Below are positions 51,077 through 59,773 of a DNA stretch of 64,000 nucleotides, piece by piece. Source of the stretch: Halodurantibacterium flavum. Lineage in GTDB: Bacteria; Pseudomonadota; Alphaproteobacteria; Rhodobacterales; Rhodobacteraceae. The translations under genes and the position numbers were made by a program. The stretch spans positions 248,001 through 312,000 of the forward strand of contig NZ_JBHUGH010000005.1 in NCBI RefSeq assembly GCF_042681825.1, read 5' to 3'. The notes under the pieces are model-generated. The model searched no databases. It was not told the origin of the DNA and worked only from the letters and a program-made list of their open reading frames with translations. How positions within the stretch are numbered: the first letter of the stretch is position 1; every line of letters starts with the position of its first letter.

Positions 51077-51978
51077 CAGATGTTGCGCCCCCGAAGCGCG
51101 GGATTGATACGGTCGGTCAGCGCGTCGCCAAGAAGGTTCACGGCCATGACGGTGATGAGGATCGCCATTCCCGGGATCATGCAAAGCCACCAGGCCGAGG
51201 CGATGTAGGACCGCCCCTCGGCGACCATCGAGCCCCAGGAGGGCGCGGGCGGCGGCACACCGACGCCCAGAAAGCTCAGCGATGCCTCGAGCACGATGAC
51301 GATGCCGACCTGAAGCGTCGCGATGACGATAAGGGCCGGCGCGATGTTGGGCAGGATGTGCCGCAGGATGATGCGCAGGTCCGAAAGGCCCGAGGTCCGC
51401 GCGAGGTCGACGTAATCCTCGTTGCGGATCTTGAGCGTTTCGCCACGCGCCATCCGGGCGTATTGGCTCCACAGCGTCAGGGAGATGACGATGATGATGT
51501 TGGCAAAGCTGGGGCCGGAAATCGCCCCCAGCAGCAGAGCCAGCAAAATGACCGGCAAGGAAAGCGCAAGATCGACGAGCCGCATCAGGACCCGGTCCGC
51601 CCACCCGCCGAAATAGCCCGCGATCGTTCCCACGGCCGTCCCGATCGTGCCGGCGATCGCGATGACCAGCACGCAGACCGTCAGGGAAATGCGGGCGCCG
51701 GCGATGATCCGGGAAAGGATGTCGCGACCAAGCCTGTCGGTCCCGAAAAGGTGGTCCCAGCTTCCGCCCTCTTGCCAGACCGGCGGCAGGAGACGCGCGC
51801 GCAGCGAGCCGCGCAGCGGATCATGCGGGGTGATCAGCGGGCCGAAGAGCGCGACAAGGACAAAGAGCAGCAGCACCGCAAGCGCGATGCGCAAGGGCCA
51901 GTCCAGGCTGTTCCAGAAATCGGCGAGGGGCGCGATCAGCCGGGAACGGGCCGCCGGGGCAGAAGTGCTATGGGCCAT
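51076..51978 (-). CDS. ABC transporter permease (DppC type)
   Basis: A 300-residue inner-membrane permease. One N-terminal membrane segment (IALAVLLLFVLVALFGPLIT) is followed by LFGTDRLGRDILSRIIAGAR and the five-helix BPD core, with the EAA loop at EDYVDLARTSGLSDLRIILR. The DppC-type GVGVPPPAPSWGSMVAEGR precedes the last helices. Coupled to both neighbours by start/stop overlap. Confidence 0.94.
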   Translation of the reverse strand: MAHSTSAPAARSRLIAPLADFWNSLDWPLRIALAVLLLFVLVALFGPLITPHDPLRGSLRARLLPPVWQEGGSWDHLFGTDRLGRDILSRIIAGARISLTVCVLVIAIAGTIGTAVGTIAGYFGGWADRVLMRLVDLALSLPVILLALLLGAISGPSFANIIIVISLTLWSQYARMARGETLKIRNEDYVDLARTSGLSDLRIILRHILPNIAPALIVIATLQVGIVIVLEASLSFLGVGVPPPAPSWGSMVAEGRSYIASAWWLCMIPGMAILITVMAVNLLGDALTDRINPALRGRNI

Positions 51979-52901
51979 CAGTCACGGTTCCGCATACGGG
52001 GATCGATGATCACGTAGAGGATGTCGACCAGAAGATTGGCAATGATGAAGAGCGAGGTGATCACCAGCACCACGGCCTGCACCACCGGAAAATCGCGGGC
52101 GAGGATGGATTCGTAGGCCAGCCGTCCGATGCCGGGCCAGGAAAACACCGTCTCGACGATCACGGCGCCGGTGATCATCACGGCAAAGAACGTCCCCATG
52201 AAGGTAACGACGGGGATCAGGCTGTTGGCCAGCGCATGTTTCCAGACCACGGCCCGTTCCGACAGACCCTTGATCCGCGCGAGCTTGATATATTCGCTGC
52301 CCAACGCCTCGAGCATCGAGGAGCGCACCAGCCGTGTGATGGCGGCAAGCGTAAAGAGGCCCAGCGTGGCCGCCGGCAGGATATAATGCTGCCACTGCCC
52401 GTAACCCGAAGTCGGCAGCCAGCGCAGTTGAACGGCAAAGACATACATGAGCACGATGCCGAGCCAGAAGCTCGGGACCGACTGGCCGACCAGCGCGATG
52501 AGCCGCGCCGCGACGTCGATGACGCTGTTGTGCCGCAGGGCCGCCATGACCCCGAAGAGGATTCCGAGCACCAGGGTAAAGGCCAGCGCGACCCCCGCGA
52601 GGCTGAGCGAGGCCGGCAGCCGCGACAGGATCAGTTCGAGCGCAGGGCGGTTTCCCGCCGTGACCGAGCGCCCGAAATCGCCCGTCAGGGCATTGCCGAG
52701 AAAGGTGAGGTACTGAACGAAGATGGACTGATCGAGGCCCAGATCCCGCGTCAGTTGCAGCCTGTCGGCCTCGGTCGCGCCATCGCCGAGCAAAAGCGCA
52801 ACCGGATCGCCCGTAAGCCGGCTGAGAAGGAAGATCACAAGGCTCATCATGATCAGCGCGACAAGCGCCTCGACGATCCGGATGACGACGATGTTGAACA
52901 T
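51978..52901 (-). CDS. ABC transporter permease (DppB type)
   Basis: A 307-residue permease with six predicted membrane helices: IVEALVALIMMSLVIFLLSR at the start, then LSLAGVALAFTLVLGILFGV, VPSFWLGIVLMYVFAVQLRW, and the EAA loop at SEYIKLARIKGLSERAVVWK. TVFSWPGIGRLAYESILARD is the usual late DppB motif. It follows the binding protein gene after 67 bp and pairs with the DppC-type subunit. Confidence 0.94.
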   Translation of the reverse strand: MFNIVVIRIVEALVALIMMSLVIFLLSRLTGDPVALLLGDGATEADRLQLTRDLGLDQSIFVQYLTFLGNALTGDFGRSVTAGNRPALELILSRLPASLSLAGVALAFTLVLGILFGVMAALRHNSVIDVAARLIALVGQSVPSFWLGIVLMYVFAVQLRWLPTSGYGQWQHYILPAATLGLFTLAAITRLVRSSMLEALGSEYIKLARIKGLSERAVVWKHALANSLIPVVTFMGTFFAVMITGAVIVETVFSWPGIGRLAYESILARDFPVVQAVVLVITSLFIIANLLVDILYVIIDPRMRNRD

Positions 52902-52968
52902 GGCGCCCCACGATGGAAGTCTGGAAGTGGCGGGCGCCGATGTCCCGGCGCCCGCAGATTGTCGCGCC

Positions 52969-54564
52969 TCAGTCGGCGCGCGTCACCTGGTCGAAGTTCC
53001 ACATATAGGCGGTCGTGATGTTCCACTCTCCGACCTTGTCGCTGATCCCCCAGGGCTCGTTCGCAAGGGCGATGAAGACGCCCACAGCCTCATCCCGCAG
53101 GTGCTGACCGATCTCAAGGAACGCGGCCTCGCGCAGCGCGCGGTCTTCCTCGGTCGAGAACTCCTGGATCATGGCCTCCAGCGTCGGCGTGCTGTAGGAG
53201 GCAAAGACGCTTGCCGACATGAAGCCGGCCTCAAGCCCGTTGGCGGCGCTGGAGAACGGAAAGCCGCGATGCGTCCAGACATAGTTCGTCGCCCGGCCCT
53301 CGATCCATTCGGTCCGCAATGAGGACCAGTCCACCGGTTCGATGACCGCGTTGACGCCGATATCCTGCCAGTAGAGTGCGACCGCCTCGGCCATGAGCGG
53401 CAGTTCCGCCCCCGGCGACGTGGTGAAGGTGCGGATGGTGACGTCGAAACCGTTGCCGAACCCGGCCTCCTGGAGGAGCTGCCGCGCCATGTCGGGATCG
53501 TATGGGTAGGGCTCCACATCCGACCAGGCCGGAACCGGGGTATCGCTTGCGGCGACCGTTGCCTCGCCGTGAAACAGCTCGTCGATGATGGTCTGCTTGT
53601 CCACGGCATAGTTCAGGGCCTGACGCACCTCGCGGATCGCCCAGGGGGCATCCGGGTTGTAGCGGTTTTCCGACCCTTCGATAAGTCCGCCGAACCGGAC
53701 GACGGGCGACCAGGTCGCCTCGGCCGATACGATGCTCAGTCCGGCGTTTCGGACCGAGGGGATGGAGTCGAAGCCGATCGGCGCGATGTCGGCCTCTCCG
53801 GTCCGGAGCATTGCGACGCGGGTGGATTCCTCGGGCACGACCTTGAAGACGATGTTCGGGAATTCCGGCTGCACGCGCCAATGGGTCTCGATATCGTCGC
53901 GCAGGGACATGACGATTTCCGAACCGCGCGTGATGGAGGAAAGCTCATAGGCGCCGGTGCCGATGGGCCGCGCCTCGGCCTCGGCCTCGCCCATCGCGTC
54001 GAAATGCGCCCTGGAGACGATCCCGAGTTGCTGGGCCGCGCCGAAATAGCCCTGGGCCAGTTCGAAATCGGGGTAGTTCAGGTTGACCACCACGGTATGG
54101 TCGTCGGGTGTTTCGACCGATGCGATCAGCCGCCGCATCGGCGAGGCCGGGCCCGCGCGGGAATCCTCGCGGATCAGGCGCTCGATGGAATAGGCGACGT
54201 CGGCCGACGTCATCTCGCCGTAGCCGCCCGAGAACTGCACGCCCTGGCGCAGCCGGAAGGTCCAGGTCTTGCCGTCAGGGCTCATCTCCCATGACTCGGC
54301 GAGCCCCGGGATCGTTTCGAGCGTGCCCGGTTCGGCATAGGTCAGGTATTCGTAGACGACGTCGAGATATGTCTTGCGCTGGCCCGATCCGCTCCATGGT
54401 GTCATGGTTTCTTCGGAAAAGGTGGAAAGCGCGATGATCAGATCGTCGGCTTGCGCCCAGGCCGGCGTCACAGGGTGCAGCGCGAACGCGGCCCCGCAGA
54501 GCAGCCCGAGCGCCCCGCGACGCACGGCCCCGCAACGCACGGTATTGGAAATATCGTCGGTCAT
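52969..54564 (-). CDS. ABC transporter substrate-binding protein, family 5
   Basis: A 531-residue SBP_bac_5 protein that delivers the ligand to the permeases. Signal peptide about residues 1-37, cleaved after AWA; there is no lipobox. Family segments: GLAESWEMSPDGKTWTFRLR, TSADVAYSIERLIRED, IGTGAYELSSI, REVRQALNYAVDKQTIIDEL and YDPDMARQLLQEAGFGNGFD. These proteins bind peptides, metals or small organic acids and sugars; the neighbouring CoA-ligation-type genes make a small acid or amide plausible. GGGGAGGAG precedes the ATG. A GntR-type operator lies 48-71 bp upstream. Confidence 0.92.
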   Translation of the reverse strand: MTDDISNTVRCGAVRRGALGLLCGAAFALHPVTPAWAQADDLIIALSTFSEETMTPWSGSGQRKTYLDVVYEYLTYAEPGTLETIPGLAESWEMSPDGKTWTFRLRQGVQFSGGYGEMTSADVAYSIERLIREDSRAGPASPMRRLIASVETPDDHTVVVNLNYPDFELAQGYFGAAQQLGIVSRAHFDAMGEAEAEARPIGTGAYELSSITRGSEIVMSLRDDIETHWRVQPEFPNIVFKVVPEESTRVAMLRTGEADIAPIGFDSIPSVRNAGLSIVSAEATWSPVVRFGGLIEGSENRYNPDAPWAIREVRQALNYAVDKQTIIDELFHGEATVAASDTPVPAWSDVEPYPYDPDMARQLLQEAGFGNGFDVTIRTFTTSPGAELPLMAEAVALYWQDIGVNAVIEPVDWSSLRTEWIEGRATNYVWTHRGFPFSSAANGLEAGFMSASVFASYSTPTLEAMIQEFSTEEDRALREAAFLEIGQHLRDEAVGVFIALANEPWGISDKVGEWNITTAYMWNFDQVTRAD

Positions 54565-54608
54565 AGGCTCCTCCCCGATCCCTATGGAACTTTGATATCT
54601 GTAGCACC

Positions 54609-54635
54609 ATTATAGTCAACTAAATTGTCGACTAT
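54609..54635. promoter_or_regulatory. GntR operator over the transporter promoter (site 1)
   Basis: ATAGTCAAC (54612-54620), six bases, GTCGACTAT (54627-54635): inverted 9-bp arms with one mismatch, containing TTGTCGACTA. It overlaps a perfect TATAAT on the minus strand (54609-54614), so binding would block the transporter promoter. It lies between the divergent binding-protein and gntR genes. Confidence 0.65.
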
Positions 54636-54722
54636 TCGATTGCGCATTTGACTAAAGGCCCTGCGCCTTCCTATGAAGGACCAAGCGCGGCGTGACGCGC
54701 GCCCCAGCCTCCGGTGACGCCC

Positions 54723-55412
54723 ATGGACAGCAAGATAACCGAAACGGCCTTTGCGACGGCCTCGGCGACGGCCTCTGCGGAAGCGATCGCCGACGGCATC
54801 AAGGACCATATCCAGCGCGGGGGATATGCGCCGGGACAGCGCCTGATCGAGATCGACCTGGCAGAGCAGTTCGCCGTGGGGCGCGGGCGCATCCGCGAGG
54901 CGTTCAAGACGCTCGTCGGCGAGGGCTATCTGGAATTCATCAAGAACCGCGGCGTCTATGTGCGCCGCTTTTCCCGGGCGGAAATTCTGGACATGGGGCG
55001 CGTGCGCGAAGTGCTGGAGGGTCTCTCGGCCCGGTTGGCGGCCGAAAAGGAGTTGAGCCCCGAAGAGCGCGACCTGCTTGTCGCGCATCAGGACCGGCTG
55101 AACGAAGCCGAGGCGCATAACGATGTCGACCGCTACAATACCGAGAACTTTCAGTATCATGCGACCATCTGCACCATCGCCGGCAACAGCCATGTGGAGC
55201 AGTCGCTGGCGCGTGTCCGCCTGCCGCTCTACCGGCTGCAGTTGCCCCGCAGCTTTTCCAACGACTCGATGGCAAGCTCCAATCGCGACCATCAGGTCAT
55301 CACCAGTTCCATCCTGGCCGGCAAACCGGATGCGGCCGAGGCCGCCATGCGCGCGCATGTCCGCGCGGGCAATCAACATGTCATCCGGCTGGCCGAGGTT
55401 CATTTTCGCTAG
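54723..55412 (+). CDS. GntR/FCD-family regulator of the catabolic island
   Basis: A 229-residue FadR-subfamily regulator. The first 20 residues are a Thr/Ala-rich tandem-repeat stretch (TAFATASATASA). The winged helix follows (HIQRGGYAPGQRLIEIDLAE, QFAVGRGRIREAFKTLVGEG), then the FCD domain (REVLEGLSARLAAEKEL, NFQYHATICTIAGNSHVEQS, MRAHVRAGNQHVIRLAEVHF). ATG at 54723 is used; GTG at 54714 is an alternative. It is divergent from the transporter operon and convergent with the P450 gene. TTGTCGACAA-type palindromes at three island promoters are its probable sites. Confidence 0.88.
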   Translation: MDSKITETAFATASATASAEAIADGIKDHIQRGGYAPGQRLIEIDLAEQFAVGRGRIREAFKTLVGEGYLEFIKNRGVYVRRFSRAEILDMGRVREVLEGLSARLAAEKELSPEERDLLVAHQDRLNEAEAHNDVDRYNTENFQYHATICTIAGNSHVEQSLARVRLPLYRLQLPRSFSNDSMASSNRDHQVITSSILAGKPDAAEAAMRAHVRAGNQHVIRLAEVHFR

Positions 55413-56653
55413 CCCCCGGCGCGGTCGGACGACCTGAACGTGACCGGAACGCTGAGCGGTCCGTATTCCGGCCAGGTGGTCATCGGTATCGGGCCCGCGA
55501 TGTCCCACCCATCGGTGCGCGCGACCAGCTCTTCCAGCGTGACGCGCAGCATGAGCCGGGCGAGCGGCGCCCCCGCGCATTGGTGAGGACCGCGCCCGAA
55601 CGCCACATGCTTGCGGTCGGACCGGCGGTCGAGGCGAAAGGCGTCGGGGTCATCGAAGGCCGCTGGGTCGCGGTTGGCCGCGGTGAAGGCAAGCGCGATC
55701 GGTTCGTCCTTCATGATCTTCCTGCCGCCGATCTCCATGTCGTGCCGGGCCGTGCGCGCAAAGCCGCGATAGGGCGTGTAAAGGCGCAACAGCTCTTCCA
55801 GCGCGTCGGGAACCAGCGCCGGATTGTCCTTGAGCATGGAGAAATGTTCAGGATGACGCGCCAGATGGATCGCCATCGAGCCGGTGAATGTCGTGGGGGC
55901 AATGATGCCCACGACCAGCAATTGCCGGATCGTGCCCAGGATCATCGGCTCGGGCAGCGGGTTTCCGTCATCGTCGCGGGCGGCGAGCATGGCGCTGGTC
56001 GGGTCCACGCCCGGGTCGAGCGGTTCCTCCTTGCGCAGGGCGATGATGTCGCGGGCGACGTCGTACAGAAAAAGGCTCGTCTTTTCCAGCATCGCCGTGT
56101 CACGGACCTGAAGCGCGCGGTTGAAGTCGGCGCCGATGTCCCGGATCCTTTCCGCCTGCGCGGCGGGAATGTGGAAGAACTCGGCCAGCACGAAAATCGG
56201 CAGGCGGTAGGAAAAGTCGACGCAGATGTCGCATTTCCCCGCCTCGACAAGGGGCGCGAGAAGCCCGGAAACCAGCCGCCGGACGACCGGCTCCCAGAAG
56301 GTCATGCGCTCGGGGCGAAAGAGCGGCATGATGGCCCTGCGATAGGGCGTATGTTCGGGCGGATCGAGATGAAGCGGCGGCCGGCGGCCCGACGTGGCCA
56401 CGCGCGGAACCACGTTCTGATTTGCCGTCGAAAAGCTTTCGTAATCGGCGAGCGCGCGGATCACGTCGTCATACCGGGTCAGGACCCAGAACCCCTCGAA
56501 ATCGGCGCTATGCGCGACCGGGCAGCGCCCGCGCAGGTCCTTGAACATAGTATGGGCATCATCGAACCCCTCGACGATATCCGCGTCGAATTCATGCAGG
56601 GTATTGACCGGCGGGACGAAGGTCTTGGGGGGCGGCGGCGCATGGTTGCTCAA
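55409..56653 (-). CDS. Cytochrome P450
   Basis: A 414-residue soluble bacterial P450. The heme-cysteine motif is FGRGPHQCAGAP with C359; ExxR is E287-R290 (EELLR). The substrate-proximal I helix reads VGIIAPTTF (249-256): where most P450s have an acid before the threonine, it has Pro253-Thr254-Thr255. That change may alter proton delivery, as in some P450s specialised for demethylation or peroxygenation. The start is TTG at 56653, with GGAAGGA upstream. No ferredoxin or reductase gene is adjacent, so redox partners are elsewhere. A TTGTCGACAA operator lies 37-46 bp upstream. Confidence 0.9.
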   Translation of the reverse strand: MSNHAPPPPKTFVPPVNTLHEFDADIVEGFDDAHTMFKDLRGRCPVAHSADFEGFWVLTRYDDVIRALADYESFSTANQNVVPRVATSGRRPPLHLDPPEHTPYRRAIMPLFRPERMTFWEPVVRRLVSGLLAPLVEAGKCDICVDFSYRLPIFVLAEFFHIPAAQAERIRDIGADFNRALQVRDTAMLEKTSLFLYDVARDIIALRKEEPLDPGVDPTSAMLAARDDDGNPLPEPMILGTIRQLLVVGIIAPTTFTGSMAIHLARHPEHFSMLKDNPALVPDALEELLRLYTPYRGFARTARHDMEIGGRKIMKDEPIALAFTAANRDPAAFDDPDAFRLDRRSDRKHVAFGRGPHQCAGAPLARLMLRVTLEELVARTDGWDIAGPIPMTTWPEYGPLSVPVTFRSSDRAGG

Positions 56654-56689
56654 GGTCGTTTCCTTCCGGGAGATCGTCTGTGCATCATT

Positions 56690-56724
56690 TTGTCGACAAT
56701 TACGTAGACTCGATGCTTTGGCAA
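56690..56724 (-). promoter_or_regulatory. P450 promoter with GntR operator (site 2)
   Basis: TTGTCGACAA at 56690-56699 is a perfect 10-bp palindrome. On the minus strand TTGCCA (56719-56724) and AATTGT (56696-56701) with a 17-base spacer form a possible promoter whose -10 overlaps the palindrome. Confidence 0.55.
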
Positions 56725-56746
56725 GCCGTGGCGGCGATCGCTTGCG

Positions 56747-57940
56747 TCAGGTCCTGACGCGCGGGGGTGTGGCGGGGGGCGACAGCCCGAGCTCCCGCAG
56801 AATTTCATGGGTATGTTCCCCGAGCCGCGGCGGCGGGAGGGATACGCCCGGCCCGTCATGCGCAAAAAGGAAACCGGCGTTGAGGATACGGGCGCGTCCG
56901 ACCGCGTCGTTCGGTACGTCGATCTCTTGCGTCAGATCGCGCCCGTTCAACTGCGGCAGGTCAAGCACGTCGCGCACCGGGCGAACGGCGCCGGCCGGTA
57001 CGCCGGCTGCGGCAAGCCGTTCTTCCCACTCCGCCGCCGGTCGCGTTGCGAAGGTCGCCTTCAATTCGGCCTGCAGGGCCGTATCATTGGCCATGCGGCT
57101 GTCGGGATCGGCAAAGCGCGGATCGGCAAGCAGATCCTGCCGGTCCAGCGCCTTGCAAAGTCTTTCATACTGGTTCTGCTGCACGGCGCCGATGGTGATC
57201 GCATTGTCCGCCGTCGCGAATGTGTCCGCCGTCGGCGCCAGCGAAAAGCCCCGGTTTCCGGTCCGCCTTGGTTCGGTGTCGGAAATCATGAGGGGGTTGA
57301 CCACAGAGGCCATCATCACCAGCGACGCGTCGAGCATGGACAGGTCGATATGCTGTCCCTTCCCTTGCGGATCGCGCAGTTTCTGAAGCAGGGCGGACTG
57401 CATCGCGAATGCCGCCAGCAGGGCGCTGTAGGTGTCGACGATGGGAAACCCTACGCGCATCGGCCCGCTATCCGCTTCTCCGGACAGGCCCATGAGGCCC
57501 GAGACGCTCTGGATGATCTGGTCGATGGCCGGATAGTCGCGCATCGGTCCGAACTGGCCGTAGCCGGAAATCGAGCAGAAGATCAGGCCCGGATTGTCCC
57601 GGCGCAGCGTCTCGTAGCCAAGGCCCAGCCGGTCGATCACGCCGGGGCGGAAATTCTCTACCAGAAGGTCGGAGGTGGCGACCAGGCGCCGCGCCGCCTC
57701 GCGCCCTTCATCGGTCTTGAGATCGAGCACGATCGATTTCTTGCCCGCGTTGACCCCGATGAACGCCTCGGCCATGCCACGCAGTTCCTTGCGCTGCGTG
57801 TAATTGCGCAGAACGTCCCCTTCGGGCGGCTCGATCTTGATGACCTCGGCGCCCAACAGGCAGAGGAAATGCGTCGCCAGGGGGCCGGCTATGACATGAC
57901 TGAAATCGGCGACACGGACGCCGGCAAGAGGTTTTGCCAC
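56747..57940 (-). CDS. Class III CoA-transferase (CaiB/BaiF), copy 1
   Basis: A 397-residue enzyme that should move CoA between an acyl-CoA donor and a carboxylic acid. Typical opening LAGVRVADFSHVIAGPLATH, then GAEVIKIEPPEGD, NAGKKSIVLDLKTDEGREAA, VENFRPGVIDRLGLGYE and GKGQHIDLSMLDA. The catalytic aspartate is D169 in VGFPIVDTYSALLA. The start is GTG at 57940, with GGAAGGAG upstream inside an operator arm. It is transcribed alone behind a MarR-type site and probably activates the imported acid to its CoA ester. Confidence 0.92.
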   Translation of the reverse strand: MAKPLAGVRVADFSHVIAGPLATHFLCLLGAEVIKIEPPEGDVLRNYTQRKELRGMAEAFIGVNAGKKSIVLDLKTDEGREAARRLVATSDLLVENFRPGVIDRLGLGYETLRRDNPGLIFCSISGYGQFGPMRDYPAIDQIIQSVSGLMGLSGEADSGPMRVGFPIVDTYSALLAAFAMQSALLQKLRDPQGKGQHIDLSMLDASLVMMASVVNPLMISDTEPRRTGNRGFSLAPTADTFATADNAITIGAVQQNQYERLCKALDRQDLLADPRFADPDSRMANDTALQAELKATFATRPAAEWEERLAAAGVPAGAVRPVRDVLDLPQLNGRDLTQEIDVPNDAVGRARILNAGFLFAHDGPGVSLPPPRLGEHTHEILRELGLSPPATPPRVRT

Positions 57941-57949
57941 GCTGAAACT

Positions 57950-57996
57950 CCTTCCATATAGTTCACTAAGAGAACTATATGGAAGGGATGTGTCAA
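57950..57996 (-). promoter_or_regulatory. MarR operator and promoter of CoA-transferase 1
   Basis: A 37-bp inverted repeat (57950-57986) with perfect 15-bp arms CCTTCCATATAGTTC and GAACTATATGGAAGG around a 7-base spacer. A perfect -35 TTGACA lies at 57991-57996 (minus strand), so the palindrome covers the -10 region and reaches the ribosome site. It is the longest inverted repeat I found in the window. Confidence 0.75.
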
Positions 57997-58003
57997 GCGC
58001 CGC

Positions 58004-58525
58004 TTAATCGTCCCCGCTTTCCGCGATGGCCGGGGACTTGCCGGTCCGGAGCATGTGCCGCTGCCCCAGATGGACATAAAGCCGGTTGAGATAGGTAAAC
58101 AGCGCCTCCCGCTCCGTTTCGGAAAACGGCTCCAGAAGTGCGGCATTCTGCGCGGCGATCAGCGTGCTGATGCGCTGGTAACGCTGCTCGCCCGGATCGG
58201 TCAGTTGCAGGGCGTTGAAGCGCTTGTCGGTGGCGGATTTGGTGCGCTCCACCAGGCCCCGCGCCTCCAGATCCTTGACCAGTTTCGTGACGGCGGATTT
58301 CTTGAACACCAGCGCATCCGCAAGTTCGTTCTGCGACATGCCCGGATTGAGCTTGATGACGCTCAGGACCACGATTTCGCCCTGTTCCGCATCAAGCGCC
58401 TGATAGAAATCCGCGTTTTCGGCCCGGATATAGGCGCGCAGTGCCCGCGTGAGGAACGGCAGGTTTTCCCTCAGCGGACCAAGGACGACCCTTTGATGCT
58501 CCAAGTCATGATCTGCGCCTTCCAT
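58004..58525 (-). CDS. MarR-family regulator of the catabolic island
   Basis: A 173-residue winged-helix regulator: LPFLTRALRAYIRAENADFY for dimerisation, the recognition part MSQNELADALVFKKSAVTKL, and wing LVERTKSATDKRFNALQLTD. MarR proteins of this kind are often released by aromatic acids or their CoA esters. GGAGGAGCGACA precedes its ATG. GTTC-N7-GAAC palindromes occur before CoA-transferase 1, in its own divergent promoter and before CoA-transferase 2; they are its likely targets. Confidence 0.88.
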   Translation of the reverse strand: MEGADHDLEHQRVVLGPLRENLPFLTRALRAYIRAENADFYQALDAEQGEIVVLSVIKLNPGMSQNELADALVFKKSAVTKLVKDLEARGLVERTKSATDKRFNALQLTDPGEQRYQRISTLIAAQNAALLEPFSETEREALFTYLNRLYVHLGQRHMLRTGKSPAIAESGDD

Positions 58526-58602
58526 TGTCGCTCCTCCAACCTGGTTGGGGGTCAGTAGCCCCTGCCCGAAAATCTGTCAAACAACGCCCTTGACCGCCGA
58601 AG

Positions 58603-58627
58603 ATATGGTTCATAATGTGAACTATAT
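58603..58627. promoter_or_regulatory. MarR operator between marR and the dehydratase-like operon
   Basis: ATATGGTTC, seven bases, GAACTATAT: the same 9-7-9 form as the site before CoA-transferase 1, with one arm mismatch. It lies in the divergent gap, 19 bp before the first dehydratase-like ATG, and should control both directions. A TTGACC at 58590-58595 could be the plus-strand -35. Confidence 0.65.
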
Positions 58628-58645
58628 TAGAGGGAGGCCGGGAAC

Positions 58646-59773
58646 ATGTCGAGCCAGGATGCCGCAATCACCGCCGCGGCGACGCTTGAACAAGCCTTGG
58701 CCCGGCATGACACATGGTCCGACGGTTCCGACCTGCCGCGTGTCGGCATCTTTGGCAATGGCGTGCCCGAAACCCTGATCGCCGCTGCGGGGGCCCTGCC
58801 CGTTCATCTGTCCTTCGGCATGACGACCGGGGCGCATGATATATCTTCCGTCATCGAACCTTTCGTCGATGAAGAGGTGCGCCACTTTCTTGTCAGGCTC
58901 GCCAGCGGAGCTTTTGCGGACTATCGCGGCATCGTATTTGCCCGTGACGATGCGCCGGCGCTGATTGCCTATCAATATGCCAGCGAATGGGTCCGCCAGC
59001 ATCCCGCAAAGGGCGTTACGCCGCCGCTTTTCCTGTGGAATCTGGTCCATAGCGACAGTGCGGCGGTGCGGCGTTTCAACGACATTCAGGCGGGGAAACT
59101 CTTTGCCTTTCTTGCAGGACAGGGGTTGCGTCACCCTTTGCCCGAGGACATTGCCGCGGCGGCCAGCGACGAAATTCAACGCATCGGGATGCTCCGGGAG
59201 ATGCAGGGCGAAGTCCCTTCCACCATCTCGGGCACCGAGGCATGGATCTGGCGAAACGCGGGGCGCTTCATGCCGGCCGCCGTGCATGCGCGGTTGCTCG
59301 GGCAGGCGCTGGGCGGCGAACGGGCCCCGCGCAAGATGGGGCGTCGCATCGGGCTCGTCGGCTCGCCCCTCGCCTGCCCCGATGTTCTGGCGATGCTGGA
59401 GCGGCACGGTAGCGTGGTCTGCGACCAGCAAGGATTTGGGGCGGTCTGGCCCTGCACCGGCAACGCCCATGCCCGGCTGGATGACATGTTGCGCGCCTTT
59501 GCCGCCGATCCGTCCTGTCCGAGGGTCACGCCCGCTCGGGCCTATCGCGACAACATCGTCCGCGCGCTACTCGACGCGGACTGCGATCTGGTTGTCTGCC
59601 AGTTGGCGCAAACCGACGACACGTTCGGATGGGAGATCCCGGCCTTGTCGGCAACCCTTGCGGCGCGGGGCATCACCTTCGTCAATCTCGGCTTCCGCGA
59701 CATGCGCCCGGGCGAGGCCTGGCTTGCGGAAGCGCAGGCGCGCCTTGCGCAGGCTCTGGAGGCCAGACCATGA
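58646..59773 (+). CDS. 2-hydroxyacyl-CoA dehydratase / benzoyl-CoA reductase family subunit, cysteine-poor
   Basis: A 375-residue protein of the HgdB/BcrC fold. Recognisable parts: VPETLIAAAGALPVHLSF near residue 40, RRIGLVGSPLACPDVLAMLE near 233, VVCDQQGFG, and DLVVCQLAQTDDTFGWEIP near 314. Known members hold a [4Fe-4S] cluster with three cysteines, one before residue 80, one near 100 and one in a KFCDPW-like motif. Here residues 1-243 have no cysteine, and aspartates stand at two of the three places (VFARDDA, QTDDTF). It may thus lack the cluster, or use another one. ATG with GAGGGAGG upstream; the next subunit overlaps by four bases. Confidence 0.8.
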   Translation: MSSQDAAITAAATLEQALARHDTWSDGSDLPRVGIFGNGVPETLIAAAGALPVHLSFGMTTGAHDISSVIEPFVDEEVRHFLVRLASGAFADYRGIVFARDDAPALIAYQYASEWVRQHPAKGVTPPLFLWNLVHSDSAAVRRFNDIQAGKLFAFLAGQGLRHPLPEDIAAAASDEIQRIGMLREMQGEVPSTISGTEAWIWRNAGRFMPAAVHARLLGQALGGERAPRKMGRRIGLVGSPLACPDVLAMLERHGSVVCDQQGFGAVWPCTGNAHARLDDMLRAFAADPSCPRVTPARAYRDNIVRALLDADCDLVVCQLAQTDDTFGWEIPALSATLAARGITFVNLGFRDMRPGEAWLAEAQARLAQALEARP

